Source: Christiangramia portivictoriae DSM 23547 (GTDB taxonomy: Bacteria; Bacteroidota; Bacteroidia; Flavobacteriales; Flavobacteriaceae). From it: a stretch of 64,000 nucleotides of DNA. The notes beneath the pieces were generated by a model. It ran no database searches. It was not told the DNA's origin and was given only the letters and a program-made list of their open reading frames with translations. Below, piece by piece: positions 1 through 8,290 of this stretch. The stretch is from NCBI RefSeq assembly GCF_000423045.1, contig NZ_KE383972.1, positions 329,670 through 393,669 of the forward strand, read 5' to 3'. The position numbers and the translations under genes were made by a program. Positions within the stretch are counted from its first letter, which is position 1; every line of letters starts with the position of its first letter.

Positions 1-138
1 TGCGAGGTGAGAAACAAGATGACTCGTGAAACTATTATTACCGTAGACAGGATCGTGATGGTAGCTTTGGGAGAAGATGGAAAACCCAAACCTCATGGTA
101 AAAGCAAAATCGAATTCGTAAAGGACAGACTCAAATAA
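1..138 (+). CDS. Acyl-CoA thioesterase-like protein, C-terminal fragment
   Basis: The last 45 codons of a gene cut by the left edge of the window. The readable tail contains a segment of the type VALGEDGKPKPHGK, which resembles the final strand and tail of hotdog-fold acyl-CoA thioesterases ('VAVDENGKP' type). These enzymes hydrolyse acyl-CoA to free acid and CoA in the cytoplasm. The TAA stop at 136-138 lies one base from the stop codon of the convergent channel gene, so the two genes meet tail to tail. The catalytic part is outside the window, so the family call rests on this tail only. Confidence 0.5.
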   Translation, partial: CEVRNKMTRETIITVDRIVMVALGEDGKPKPHGKSKIEFVKDRLK

Positions 139-139
139 G

Positions 140-1051
140 CTAGTCGGTTTTTTCTTTTTTAGTGGCAACTCCAACAGAAAAATCGGTTTCTCCACCATAT
201 AATTTGATTTCCTGAATATCTGCCGGCAGATAATAACCATTATCTTCAAGTGCTTCCTTAACGGCTCTTACCACATTTCCTTTGGTGATCATAGCCTGCA
301 TTCTAAAATCTGTAGTGTCAACCCAGAAAAATACCTTTAAATTAACGGTACTGGTCGCTAATTCATCTTCGATCACAAAATTTTGATGTTCATCATCTTC
401 GATCACGGTAGGTTCCTTGCGTAAAGCTTCCATGACCGTTCTTTTTGCTCCATCAATATTATCCTCATAGGCGATCCCGATGATAAAACTCCAGCGAAAG
501 AATCCGTCTTCAGTATAATTGGTGGCTGGTTTGGTCAATACATCACTATTTGGAATGTAGACATCCTTGCCGTCGAAAGTTTTTAATTTGGTATATCGAA
601 ATTCCAGCGCTTTTACTTTTCCGAAGTTATCACCGATCTCTACCGTATCGTTCACATCAAACGGACGATTAAAAGCCAGGATAATTCCAGCTATAAAGTT
701 TTCACCAATATCTTTGAACGCAAAACCCAGCACCACCGCACTGGCTCCAGCCGCGGTAAGAATACCGGTCGCCACTCCTCCCAGACCGGCCGCCTTAAGC
801 GCCAGCATGATGGAAGTAATGATAATCAGAAACCGAATCGCTTTACCAAGAAATTTGCTCATCAAAGGATCTGAAGTTCTTGCAGAGATGCGCCTGGTGA
901 AAAATCTCCCTAGCCATATACCTATTAAAACCCCAAGAATGATGATAAGTAAGCCAAGACCGATTCCAGGTAATTGATCAATAAAATTCTGATAAAATTC
1001 ATTGAAGGATCCTTCAATGCTATCTATTTCCTGATCGGCCTTACTTTGCAT
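140..1051 (-). CDS. MscS-family small-conductance mechanosensitive channel
   Basis: Inner-membrane channel that opens under membrane tension to release solutes during osmotic downshock. With the ATG at 1051 the protein is 303 residues, close to E. coli MscS (286). There are three membrane segments at about 27-49, 72-90 and 93-118. The third is Gly/Ala-rich (AAGASAVVLGFAFKD), as expected for the pore helix. The beta domain carries the family segment PNSDVLTKPATNYT. An in-frame TTG three codons upstream (1060) is possible but less likely. It lies on the same strand as an EEP-fold protein and a second, larger channel gene, which may be co-expressed. Confidence 0.9.
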   Translation of the reverse strand: MQSKADQEIDSIEGSFNEFYQNFIDQLPGIGLGLLIIILGVLIGIWLGRFFTRRISARTSDPLMSKFLGKAIRFLIIITSIMLALKAAGLGGVATGILTAAGASAVVLGFAFKDIGENFIAGIILAFNRPFDVNDTVEIGDNFGKVKALEFRYTKLKTFDGKDVYIPNSDVLTKPATNYTEDGFFRWSFIIGIAYEDNIDGAKRTVMEALRKEPTVIEDDEHQNFVIEDELATSTVNLKVFFWVDTTDFRMQAMITKGNVVRAVKEALEDNGYYLPADIQEIKLYGGETDFSVGVATKKEKTD

Positions 1052-1109
1052 AATGTTCAATTTTTCTGAAAAATGAATACTTTTCTGAATATAAAATTAT
1101 AATACTCCA

Positions 1110-2213
1110 TTATTGATTGCTCGATCCATTTGGACCTTTTTCAGAATTCTCTTTTTCTTCTTCAGCGATTTGTTCTTTTGCTTTTTTGATCTCATCCTCA
1201 GGTGCATCATCTGGCTTTTGCTCATCAGCTAATTCAGGTTGTAAGAATAGCTGGGCGTAAAATGGAAAATGATCAGATTTTACATCATCACCTAAAGCTA
1301 TCTTTTCAACTCTAAATTCTTCAGAAACAAATATATGATCCAGCGACCAGCGCATGATAAAACTTTTGGCATTGAAAGTATTGTAAAAGCTACGTCCCTT
1401 TCTCACGTCCAGTAATTCCCCGACCGTTTGAAACATGCTCGTTGTCTGAGACCAGGCCACATCATTAAAATCACCAATCACTACCACAGGAATATCTGCA
1501 TTCATAGATTCCAGAGCAACTTTCATCATTTCAGCATCTCTATCTGAAGAGGAAGGATTGTGTTGAGGCATTGGAGGAGTAGGGTGAATGGCATGCAATT
1601 GAATCCGGTCTCCCGAACGTAATTGAATTTCTGTATGAATGGAAGGGATACTGTCATCCACAATATATTTTACCTGGGGATTGTTCAGTTTAAATTTTGA
1701 ATACAAGAGCATTCCATAGGTGTTGTCAAGAGGTACTTCGACTTTATAAGGGTAGCTGTTCCCTATACCAGATTTGATGGCATTGGACCATTTCAGGTCA
1801 GTTTCAGTGAAAACGGCGACATCTGGATCCAGCTTTTTCATTTCTGCAATGAGGACATCTTTCTCCTTATTCTTCTGAAGGACATTGGACGTCAACAGCA
1901 TCATACCGGTTTGCTTATTTACAGCTTCTGTTGGTTGTCCAACATCATAAGGTACAAGTGGTGTATAGGGCAGGATCTTCACAAACTGGTATACAAAACA
2001 ACCCATTAGTATGATCACAAATGCATAATCCCGCCAGTTTGAAATTTTAAACCTAAGGAAGTAGGCGAAAATCGCCATAAGGGTAAGCAGAGTTAATTGT
2101 ATATGAGGGTAATCAAACATTCTTACCCACCAGAAATCTACTGCAACTATCGGAATTAATGTAATAAGCACGGCAAGAATTCCGAAGCCCTGTAAAAAAG
2201 GTTTTAATTTCAT
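1110..2213 (-). CDS. Membrane-anchored endonuclease/exonuclease/phosphatase family protein
   Basis: A 367-residue protein with three N-terminal membrane segments (about 8-28, 35-53, 62-82) followed by an EEP (DNase I-like) domain at about 103-322. Family residues are visible: N110 in the first strand, E137 (FTETD), H210, D248 and N250 (GDFND), and the terminal D292-H293 and D314-H315 pairs. The metal-dependent hydrolase domain should therefore be intact. The last 45 residues are highly charged and low in complexity. The substrate (nucleic acid, phospholipid or phosphoinositide-like) cannot be told from sequence. It lies 16 bp downstream of the larger MscS-like gene, so co-transcription is likely. 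Confidence 0.85.
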   Translation of the reverse strand: MKLKPFLQGFGILAVLITLIPIVAVDFWWVRMFDYPHIQLTLLTLMAIFAYFLRFKISNWRDYAFVIILMGCFVYQFVKILPYTPLVPYDVGQPTEAVNKQTGMMLLTSNVLQKNKEKDVLIAEMKKLDPDVAVFTETDLKWSNAIKSGIGNSYPYKVEVPLDNTYGMLLYSKFKLNNPQVKYIVDDSIPSIHTEIQLRSGDRIQLHAIHPTPPMPQHNPSSSDRDAEMMKVALESMNADIPVVVIGDFNDVAWSQTTSMFQTVGELLDVRKGRSFYNTFNAKSFIMRWSLDHIFVSEEFRVEKIALGDDVKSDHFPFYAQLFLQPELADEQKPDDAPEDEIKKAKEQIAEEEKENSEKGPNGSSNQ

Positions 2214-2229
2214 TTAATTAGTTTGTTAG

Positions 2230-3504
2230 TTAAGTTGATCTATCTATCAGGTAGTTACGAAGGTCATCTCCAGACGGTGCTTCAAAAAGTTGAAGATCGA
2301 AATAAGGAATGGCTGCAATAAGATGATCAAAAATATCTGCGGAAATATACTCAAAATTTTCCCAGCGTTTATCTCTACTGAAGCAGAGGATCTCCAGAGG
2401 AATCCCGTTTGGTGTTGGAGCAAGATGTCTAACGATCAGATACATCTCTTTGTGAATCGCTGAATGATCCTGCAAGTAAGAATCTGCATACTTCCTGAAA
2501 ACTCCCAGATTCGTCTGGTTTCTTCCATTTATAAGTACACTTTTATCTACATTGTTCGCCTCATTGTATTTATCGATCTCAGACTGCCTGTTTTCCAGGT
2601 AAGGAGCGATTAGTTGAATTTTCTTAAGCTTGGCAATATCTTCGGGACCGAGAAATTTTACTGAGTTCTGTTTTATGAAGACAGATCGTTTTATCCTTCT
2701 GCCTGGAGACTCCTGCATCCCTCTCCAGTTTTGAAAGGAATCTGAAATAAGACTGTATGTTGGAATGGTGGTGTAGGTATTATCCCAGTTTTGTACCCGA
2801 ACGGTGGCCAGGTTAATTTCCGTAACCGTACCATCGGCTCCAAACTTCTGAAATGTAATCCAGTCTCCAATTCTAACTATATCATTTACAGATACTTGTA
2901 TAGAGGCAACTAAACCTAAGATTGTATCTTTAAAGATTAATAGAATTACTGCGGAAGCGGCACCTAATGAGATAGCAAACCCAATGACAGATTTACCAGT
3001 GATTACCGAGAACATGAACATCAAACCTATGATCCAGAGGAAGATCATAATGATCTGGCTGAAGCTTTCCAGAGGCTTGTCATTAAATTCAGACCTGGTT
3101 TTTAAATAATTTCTAGTAGAGCGAAGTACACTTCTGCAGATCCAAACTACCAGAATGATAATATAAATCTTCATCGTGTAGTAGAAGAATTCCAGAATTT
3201 TCGGAAAATCGATGAAGATTAATGGAAATAGCTCATATACAATATAGATAGGCAGAAATCTCCCAACATATCTTGGGAAATTACTTTTGATTAGGAAATC
3301 GTCTATGGTAGTTTTCGTTCTATTCGTAAAAGCACTTATTGCTTCAATGACGAAATGCTTGACCAGGTAATTCGTTGCGAAAACAACAAAAGTTAGAGCT
3401 ACAATATTGATCAAGAGATTTAAATACTGTGCCACAACAGCATTCATTCCATATTCAAGAAACAACTCCTCGAAAAAACAAATAATATCTATCATGCTAT
3501 CCAT
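2230..3504 (-). CDS. YbdG/MscM-like mechanosensitive channel
   Basis: A 424-residue membrane protein of the large MscS subfamily, similar in size to E. coli YbdG (415). It has about five predicted membrane segments in the first 200 residues. The conserved pore and beta-domain region includes FKDTILGLVASIQ and VRIGDWI. The C-terminus ends with a YFDLQLFEAPSGDDL segment that resembles the YbdG tail. It probably acts as an osmotic-stress channel in the inner membrane. It is the middle gene of a minus-strand run: the DUF3817 gene ends 10 bp upstream and the EEP-domain gene starts 16 bp downstream. ATG at 3504; a second ATG at 3495 is possible. Confidence 0.88.
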   Translation of the reverse strand: MDSMIDIICFFEELFLEYGMNAVVAQYLNLLINIVALTFVVFATNYLVKHFVIEAISAFTNRTKTTIDDFLIKSNFPRYVGRFLPIYIVYELFPLIFIDFPKILEFFYYTMKIYIIILVVWICRSVLRSTRNYLKTRSEFNDKPLESFSQIIMIFLWIIGLMFMFSVITGKSVIGFAISLGAASAVILLIFKDTILGLVASIQVSVNDIVRIGDWITFQKFGADGTVTEINLATVRVQNWDNTYTTIPTYSLISDSFQNWRGMQESPGRRIKRSVFIKQNSVKFLGPEDIAKLKKIQLIAPYLENRQSEIDKYNEANNVDKSVLINGRNQTNLGVFRKYADSYLQDHSAIHKEMYLIVRHLAPTPNGIPLEILCFSRDKRWENFEYISADIFDHLIAAIPYFDLQLFEAPSGDDLRNYLIDRST

Positions 3505-3514
3505 TACTGTAGGT

Positions 3515-3799
3515 TTAGAGGTATTTCTTCTCTACGTAGAACGGTCCAAATGGAATAAAGGAACAGCCAAAAATGATCGCGATCTGCTTAAGCCCCCAAT
3601 TCATAGGTTTTATTAGTAGCAGGGCTCCAACTACATAGGCTACGAAAAGTACACCATGTGCCATGCCTACATGCTTAACCATCGCCGGCATATCCAAAAT
3701 ATATTTTAAAGGCATGGCTATTAATAATAGTACCAGAAACGAAATACCTTCCAGAATGCTAATCCACTTAAATACAGTAATCTTATGTCTTAAAGCCAT
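3515..3799 (-). CDS. DUF3817 family small membrane protein
   Basis: A 94-residue protein with three predicted membrane segments and the DUF3817 pattern: an N-terminal FKWISILEGISF, a central KHVGMAHGVLF and a C-terminal segment ending in FGPFYVEKK. No function is established for the family. It is the first gene of the minus-strand run that includes both MscS-type channels. It begins with ATG at 3799 and stands divergent from galE, with 138 bp between the two start codons. The family assignment is firm but the role is unknown. Confidence 0.85.
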   Translation of the reverse strand: MALRHKITVFKWISILEGISFLVLLLIAMPLKYILDMPAMVKHVGMAHGVLFVAYVVGALLLIKPMNWGLKQIAIIFGCSFIPFGPFYVEKKYL

Positions 3800-3937
3800 A
3801 AATAAATTTTGGAGTACAAAGATAATTTATATTCTCTAGATGACCTTGTTTACAGCGCAGGCTTTGTGAGCAATTTAATAAAGTAGTAAACCTGGTTATG
3901 TGGCAATTTTAGTATTTTGCACATGTAAAATAAAATT

Positions 3938-4981
3938 ATGAATAATAAGAAAGTATTGGTTACCGGCGGTCTGGGATTTATTGGTTCTCATACCGTAGTG
4001 GCCTTACAAGCGGAAGGTTTTGAGGTTGTGATCATAGACAATCTCTCGAACTCTTCTATTGATGTACTGGGTGGAATCACTCAAATTAGTGGTAAGACCC
4101 CAGAGTTTGAAAATATAGATTTACGTGATAAATCTGCTGTAAAGGATTTTTTTGAAAATTATCCAGACATTGAAAACGTGATTCATTTTGCTGCTTCGAA
4201 GGCCGTAGGAGAAAGTGTGACCAATCCATTACTGTATTATGAAAATAATCTCTCAACACTGGTTTACTTACTACATGAGCTGAACAATAAATCGAAGGCC
4301 AATTTCATATTCAGTTCCTCATGCACCGTCTATGGACAGGCTGATGAATTACCAATTACAGAGAACGCTCCGGTAAAACAGGCTGAATCTCCTTACGGTA
4401 ACACTAAACAGATAGGGGAAGAGATCATTCGCGATACGTGTAAGGTTAATCAGGAATTAAAAGCAATATCCTTACGTTATTTCAACCCGATTGGTGCACA
4501 TCATTCCGGACAAATTGGGGAACTTCCAATTGGAACTCCTCAGAACCTGGTTCCTTTTATTACACAAACTGCCATTGGAAAAAGAACTGAACTATCTGTT
4601 TACGGTGATGATTATCCTACGAGGGATGGAACGGCAATTCGAGATTATATTCATGTAATGGATCTTGCAGAAGCACACGTTTCGGCCTTAAAACGCCTGT
4701 TATCTGGAGAAGACAATCAAAATTATGAAGTTTTCAATCTAGGTACAGGAAATGGCAATACGGTGTTAGAGGTTATTAAGTCTTTTGAAACAGTTTCAAA
4801 GAAAGACCTGGCATATAAAATTGTAGGCAGGAGAGAAGGGGATATCACTGCAGCATATGCAGACACCAATAAAGCAAATGATCATTTGAATTGGAAAGCA
4901 AAGAGATCTCTAGATGAAGCATTGGATAGTGCCTGGAAATGGCAGCAACTAGTCGAGAAAAAAGAGGCAGATCAGGATTAA
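3938..4981 (+). CDS. galE: UDP-glucose 4-epimerase
   Basis: Interconverts UDP-glucose and UDP-galactose with tightly bound NAD+, supplying galactose residues for polysaccharide and feeding the Leloir pathway. The 347 residues match the usual GalE length. The NAD-binding GGLGFIG is at 10-16, the SSSCTVYG catalytic segment at about 126-133, and the YxxxK pair is Y153/K157 (SPYGNTK). The C-terminal half carries RYFNPIGAH and the RDYIHVMDLA segment typical of GalE. The gene appears monocistronic and ends in a strong bidirectional hairpin shared with the convergent YqaE-type gene. Confidence 0.96.
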   Translation: MNNKKVLVTGGLGFIGSHTVVALQAEGFEVVIIDNLSNSSIDVLGGITQISGKTPEFENIDLRDKSAVKDFFENYPDIENVIHFAASKAVGESVTNPLLYYENNLSTLVYLLHELNNKSKANFIFSSSCTVYGQADELPITENAPVKQAESPYGNTKQIGEEIIRDTCKVNQELKAISLRYFNPIGAHHSGQIGELPIGTPQNLVPFITQTAIGKRTELSVYGDDYPTRDGTAIRDYIHVMDLAEAHVSALKRLLSGEDNQNYEVFNLGTGNGNTVLEVIKSFETVSKKDLAYKIVGRREGDITAAYADTNKANDHLNWKAKRSLDEALDSAWKWQQLVEKKEADQD

Positions 4982-4997
4982 TTATAATGATTAAAAG

Positions 4998-5021
4998 AAA
5001 GACCGGCAATTGCCGGTCTTT
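4998..5021. terminator. Bidirectional intrinsic terminator (galE / YqaE-type gene)
   Basis: A perfect 24-bp palindrome with a GACCGGCAATTGCCGGTC core, flanked by A residues on the left and T residues on the right. It lies between the convergent galE and YqaE-like genes and can serve both strands. Confidence 0.85.
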
Positions 5022-5027
5022 CTTTTA

Positions 5028-5186
5028 TTATTTCGTTCCGTTTACCAGAAACGCGTGAATCACACCTGGAATCCAACCTAGAGCTGTAAGTAATAAACTT
5101 ATCAGGAAGGTTACTCCTAAACCGTGCTTCATGAATACGGCTAATGGCGGTAATAAAATGTTTAAGATAACTGTTAGAATAGACAT
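5028..5186 (-). CDS. YqaE/Pmp3 family membrane proteolipid
   Basis: A short gene of 52 codons. The protein begins MSILTVILNILLPPLAVFMK and continues with HGLGVTFLISLLLTALGWIP and GVIHAF, which is the Pmp3/YqaE pattern: two hydrophobic helices, a PPLAVF motif in the first and LGWIPGVIHA in the second. Members in yeast, plants and bacteria are linked to salt, cold or envelope stress, but the exact action is unclear. ATG at 5184-5186, TAA at 5028-5030. The downstream palindrome is a shared terminator. The DedA-like gene lies upstream on the same strand after a 125-bp gap. Confidence 0.9.
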   Translation of the reverse strand: MSILTVILNILLPPLAVFMKHGLGVTFLISLLLTALGWIPGVIHAFLVNGTK

Positions 5187-5311
5187 AGCTTTTGATTTAT
5201 TTGGTTAATAGTTAGTGATGAACATTTGTTCAATAAGCCCGCAAGGTAGAAGGATAGTAAGTCTTTGCCATAAACCTTGGGAAAAGTTTATAAGCAACTT
5301 CTAACAAAGCG

Positions 5312-5929
5312 TTAAACCATTTCAAATATAACCAGGGCGTATAAATAAAACCTGGCAAACCTAAGCAGTCCAAATATTAAATAACTTGGGAACGGAAATC
5401 TAATGATCCCAGCAGCGATACTGGTCATTGCAAACGGAATGGGTAACAGTGCTCCTACAATGATCAAAAACCCACCCCATTTTCGGGTGTTCTTGATATG
5501 TTTTGCCAATTTGAGTTCAAGGGCATTATGCACCGCAGGAATTTTAGTGATCGATACACCAATCCAGTAAGAAACTACCCCACCAAGGTAGGAACCCAGT
5601 GCGAGCAGTGACAGATATAAAAATGGCATTGCCGATTTTCCAGCCCATGCAATAAAAAGTTCAGGTGGAACCAGGCCTAGCAAAGATTCTGAAATAAAAA
5701 ATATAGACAGAACCTTCCACGGACTATAGGTTTCAGTTACCGTAACCAACATGTCCTCTATATCCAGAAGAAAGTGATCGATCGCCCATAACGCAGCTAC
5801 GAATAATACAATTGGTAGAATGGCTTTTCTCAAACTTCCTAAAACAAAGGAATAGAAACCGGTGTAACTGTAGTATTGGTGCAGCAGGCGGATTCGCGAC
5901 TTCTTTTTAGATTTCGCTTTATCTTTCAT
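5312..5929 (-). CDS. DedA/VTT-domain (SNARE-associated-like) membrane protein
   Basis: A protein of 205 residues with a basic N-terminus (KAKSKKKSR) and about five hydrophobic segments. The central part ESLLGLVPPELFIAWAGK followed by GSYLGGVVSYWIG, and a later GALLPIPFAMTSIAAG, match the VTT/DedA pattern, including the conserved Gly and Pro residues of the re-entrant loops. Members are inner-membrane proteins proposed to act in lipid flipping and membrane homeostasis. The ATG at 5929 is preferred over the TTG one codon earlier. The substrate is not predictable from sequence. Confidence 0.8.
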   Translation of the reverse strand: MKDKAKSKKKSRIRLLHQYYSYTGFYSFVLGSLRKAILPIVLFVAALWAIDHFLLDIEDMLVTVTETYSPWKVLSIFFISESLLGLVPPELFIAWAGKSAMPFLYLSLLALGSYLGGVVSYWIGVSITKIPAVHNALELKLAKHIKNTRKWGGFLIIVGALLPIPFAMTSIAAGIIRFPFPSYLIFGLLRFARFYLYALVIFEMV

Positions 5930-5997
5930 CAATTCTCCTTCTTTCTTTTAATAGCAATTTCTAATGATCAAGTAACGAATTGGAAACTGTAAAAATC

Positions 5998-6414
5998 CTA
6001 ATAATCTTCTCCAGCGAAGGCTTTAAGAGCCTTTACATATTCCCGAAGTTCCTCTTCATTCAGTTTATTTGAATGCTCAGCCATTAGGGATAACATATAT
6101 TCCAAACTTTCCTGCCCTGTGATTTCTTCTGAAGTTTCAATTCCAGAGGATTCTTCAGAATCTATTTCAATAGGATCACCGTTTTCATCAAGTTCTACTG
6201 GAATATCATCTGGGATAGCAATTAGGAAATCCTGGTTTTCACTGATATGTTCGTGAGTCAATCTGGTAACTTTAGCCAAAAGTGGAATATTTTCTTCAAC
6301 TACCATTTTCCGTAGTTCTTTAAGATCCTCTACGATCGTATTGATAATGATCCCGTTGCGCATAAGGTCACGCTGAATCTTATTAAGTAACTTTTGTGCT
6401 TTAATGTTTTCCAA
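5998..6414 (-). CDS. Hypothetical acidic cytoplasmic protein
   Basis: A 138-residue protein of unknown function. The first 60 residues look helical (repeated I/L spacing in KAQKLLNKIQRDL and VEDLKELRKMV). A very acidic linker follows at about 80-108 (IPVELDENGDPIEI), then a second helical part rich in Leu and Glu. There is no signal peptide and no membrane segment. The first codon of the open frame is TTG (6414). The next in-frame ATG is at 6363 and would remove 17 residues that continue the helical pattern, so the TTG is kept. It stands alone upstream of the DedA-like gene. A small conserved flavobacterial protein is the best description. Confidence 0.6.
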   Translation of the reverse strand: MENIKAQKLLNKIQRDLMRNGIIINTIVEDLKELRKMVVEENIPLLAKVTRLTHEHISENQDFLIAIPDDIPVELDENGDPIEIDSEESSGIETSEEITGQESLEYMLSLMAEHSNKLNEEELREYVKALKAFAGEDY

Positions 6415-6628
6415 GGTTGTCTCTATTAAATGGTCTGTAACTATTAGGTGAAAGCAGGTGTATACCTACTCAATATCTGAGCGGACAAAGTTAGTTTTTT
6501 TACATTTCTATAAAAGCGTTTTGATAGGATTTATTAAGTATTTAACCTTTAAAATTAACAATATCTTACCGCTATAAATTTCAGTCTGCTCGAAGCCTTT
6601 CTTAGTTTTATTCTCTAAAATTAAATTT

Positions 6629-7339
6629 ATGAGTTCTAAAAATAAAACTGCACTTATTACAGGCGGAAGTAAAGGAATAGGCTACGGAGTAGCAGAGACG
6701 CTTCTTAATATGGGATACAAAGTTGCTGTTACCAGCAGATCACTATCATCTGCCGAGGAGGCCGCTAAAAAATTATCAGCCCACGGTGATACTCTGGGTC
6801 TGGAAGCCGATGTTAGAAGTTATGAAAGTCAGCAGAAAGCAGTCCAGCAATTGCTAGAAAAATGGGGGCAGCTAGATGTCCTGGTTGCCAATGCAGGTGT
6901 TGGTAACTTTGGAGCTGTGGATGAATTAAGCATTGATGACTGGAAGGATACGATCGACACTAATCTTAATGGTTTATTTTATTCAGTAAAGGCGAGCGTG
7001 GAAGCTTTGAAAAAGACCGAAGGTTATATCATTACAATATCCAGTCTAGCCGGGACCAATTATTTTGCAGGTGGAGCAGCTTACAACGCAAGTAAATTTG
7101 CTGTGACAGGATTTTCACAAGCGATCATGCTGGATCTGCGTGACAAAGGGGTTAAAGTAAGTACCATTATGCCCGGTTCTGTGGCTACACATTTCAATGG
7201 AAATGAACCTTCAGAAGAAGATGCCTGGAAAATACAGAGTGAGGATATAGGAGAACTTGTTGCAGATCTTCTAAAAATGAATCCAAGAACGCTGCCTAGT
7301 AAAATAGAAGTACGTCCATCCCGACCTCCAAAAAAATAA
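6629..7339 (+). CDS. Short-chain dehydrogenase/reductase (SDR)
   Basis: A 236-residue classical SDR that uses NAD(P)H to oxidise or reduce a carbonyl/alcohol substrate. It has the nucleotide-binding TGGSKGIG at 11-18, NAG at 88-90, catalytic S139 (ISSLAG), and Y152/K156 (AYNASK). It is closest in style to 3-oxoacyl-ACP-reductase-like SDRs, but the substrate is undetermined. It is followed by its own terminator and then by a second SDR with the same fold but limited identity, so the two are not a recent duplication. Confidence 0.88.
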   Translation: MSSKNKTALITGGSKGIGYGVAETLLNMGYKVAVTSRSLSSAEEAAKKLSAHGDTLGLEADVRSYESQQKAVQQLLEKWGQLDVLVANAGVGNFGAVDELSIDDWKDTIDTNLNGLFYSVKASVEALKKTEGYIITISSLAGTNYFAGGAAYNASKFAVTGFSQAIMLDLRDKGVKVSTIMPGSVATHFNGNEPSEEDAWKIQSEDIGELVADLLKMNPRTLPSKIEVRPSRPPKK

Positions 7340-7356
7340 ACGATTATATTACTGAT

Positions 7357-7382
7357 AGCCGCTTGATTCAAGCGGCTTTTTT
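7357..7382 (+). terminator. Intrinsic terminator of the first SDR gene
   Basis: A hairpin with stem AGCCGCTTG/CAAGCGGCT and a three-base loop, followed by six T residues, 17 bp after the stop codon. Confidence 0.88.
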
Positions 7383-7459
7383 CTTTAACAAGCTTTAGCA
7401 GTTAAGGTTAAATTGATGACAAAGCCTATATACGCTAAGGTTTCAGACTAATCATCCTT

Positions 7460-7467
7460 TAAATTTG
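7460..7467 (+). promoter_or_regulatory. Predicted -7 box of the second SDR gene
   Basis: TAAATTTG matches the Bacteroidota -7 consensus TAnnTTTG exactly, 13 bp before the ATG at 7481. No TTG was seen at the usual -33 spacing. Confidence 0.5.
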
Positions 7468-7480
7468 TAAAAAAAAAGTT

Positions 7481-8230
7481 ATGAGTATTAAAGGAAAGAC
7501 GATTATTATTACCGGAGCATCGAGTGGAATTGGCGAAGCAACTGCATTGAAACTAGCTAAGGAAGGCGCTAATGTTGTTATAACTGCCAGAAGAGAGGAA
7601 CGTCTGAATGAATTAAAGAAAAAAATAGATGACTTAAATGCTGGAAAGGCTTTAGTAGTCATCGGCGACGTGACCAATAAGGATCATTTGAAGTCACTTG
7701 TGGAAAAGGCCAAAAAAGAATTTAATAGTATTGATGGTCTAATTAATAACGCAGGTTTGATGCCTTTGTCATTTGTAAAAAATCTTCATACAGATGAATG
7801 GGATAAAATGATTGATGTAAATATTAAAGGTGTACTGAACGGCGTTGCAGCAGTATTACCAACCATGATGGAACAAAAGTCTGGTAATATCATCAATATT
7901 TCTTCAAGTGCAGCCAATAAGATCTATCCTGGAGGGGCAGTATATTGCGCAACGAAATCTGCCGTAAAAATGTTTTCTGAAGGATTAAGAATGGAACTTG
8001 CCCCGAAATTCGGAATTAATGTAACTTCCATTGAACCTGGTTTTGTTGACACCGAGCTTGCTGAATCTATTACAGACGATGAAGTAAAAGAAGGTTTACT
8101 TTCCAACTTTAAAGAAATGACTCCTTTGGAGGCTCAGGATATCGCAGATGCGATCCACTATTCACTAACGCAACCAAAACGTGCAAATGTGAACGATGTG
8201 TTTATCATGCCAACAGAACAGGAACAATAG
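7481..8230 (+). CDS. Short-chain dehydrogenase/reductase (SDR)
   Basis: A 249-residue NAD(P)-dependent SDR. TGASSGIG is at 11-18, NNAG at 89-92, the catalytic Ser lies in INISSSAA (about 139-145), and Y155/K159 form the YxxxK motif (YCATK). The style is that of the YdfG/serine-dehydrogenase-like clade of SDRs (GASSGIGEATA near the N-terminus, EPGFVDTELAES after the active site). That clade acts on 3-hydroxy acids and small ketones. This substrate call is a guess from style. It has its own -7 box and terminator, so it is monocistronic. Confidence 0.88.
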   Translation: MSIKGKTIIITGASSGIGEATALKLAKEGANVVITARREERLNELKKKIDDLNAGKALVVIGDVTNKDHLKSLVEKAKKEFNSIDGLINNAGLMPLSFVKNLHTDEWDKMIDVNIKGVLNGVAAVLPTMMEQKSGNIINISSSAANKIYPGGAVYCATKSAVKMFSEGLRMELAPKFGINVTSIEPGFVDTELAESITDDEVKEGLLSNFKEMTPLEAQDIADAIHYSLTQPKRANVNDVFIMPTEQEQ

Positions 8231-8248
8231 AGTCTTTAGAAAAAGAAA

Positions 8249-8275
8249 AGCCCGGATGATCTCCGGGCTTTTTTT
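8249..8275 (+). terminator. Intrinsic terminator of the second SDR gene
   Basis: A hairpin with stem AGCCCGGA/TCCGGGCT and five-base loop TGATC, followed by a T run. The convergent MDR gene ends 16 bp further on and may also use it. Confidence 0.9.
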
Positions 8276-8290
8276 ATGTTTAAATCTTCC

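Noticed and set aside
6629-8230. Two adjacent SDR genes as a recent tandem duplication
   Set aside because: The proteins are only distantly alike outside the SDR motifs and each has its own terminator; ordinary neighbours.
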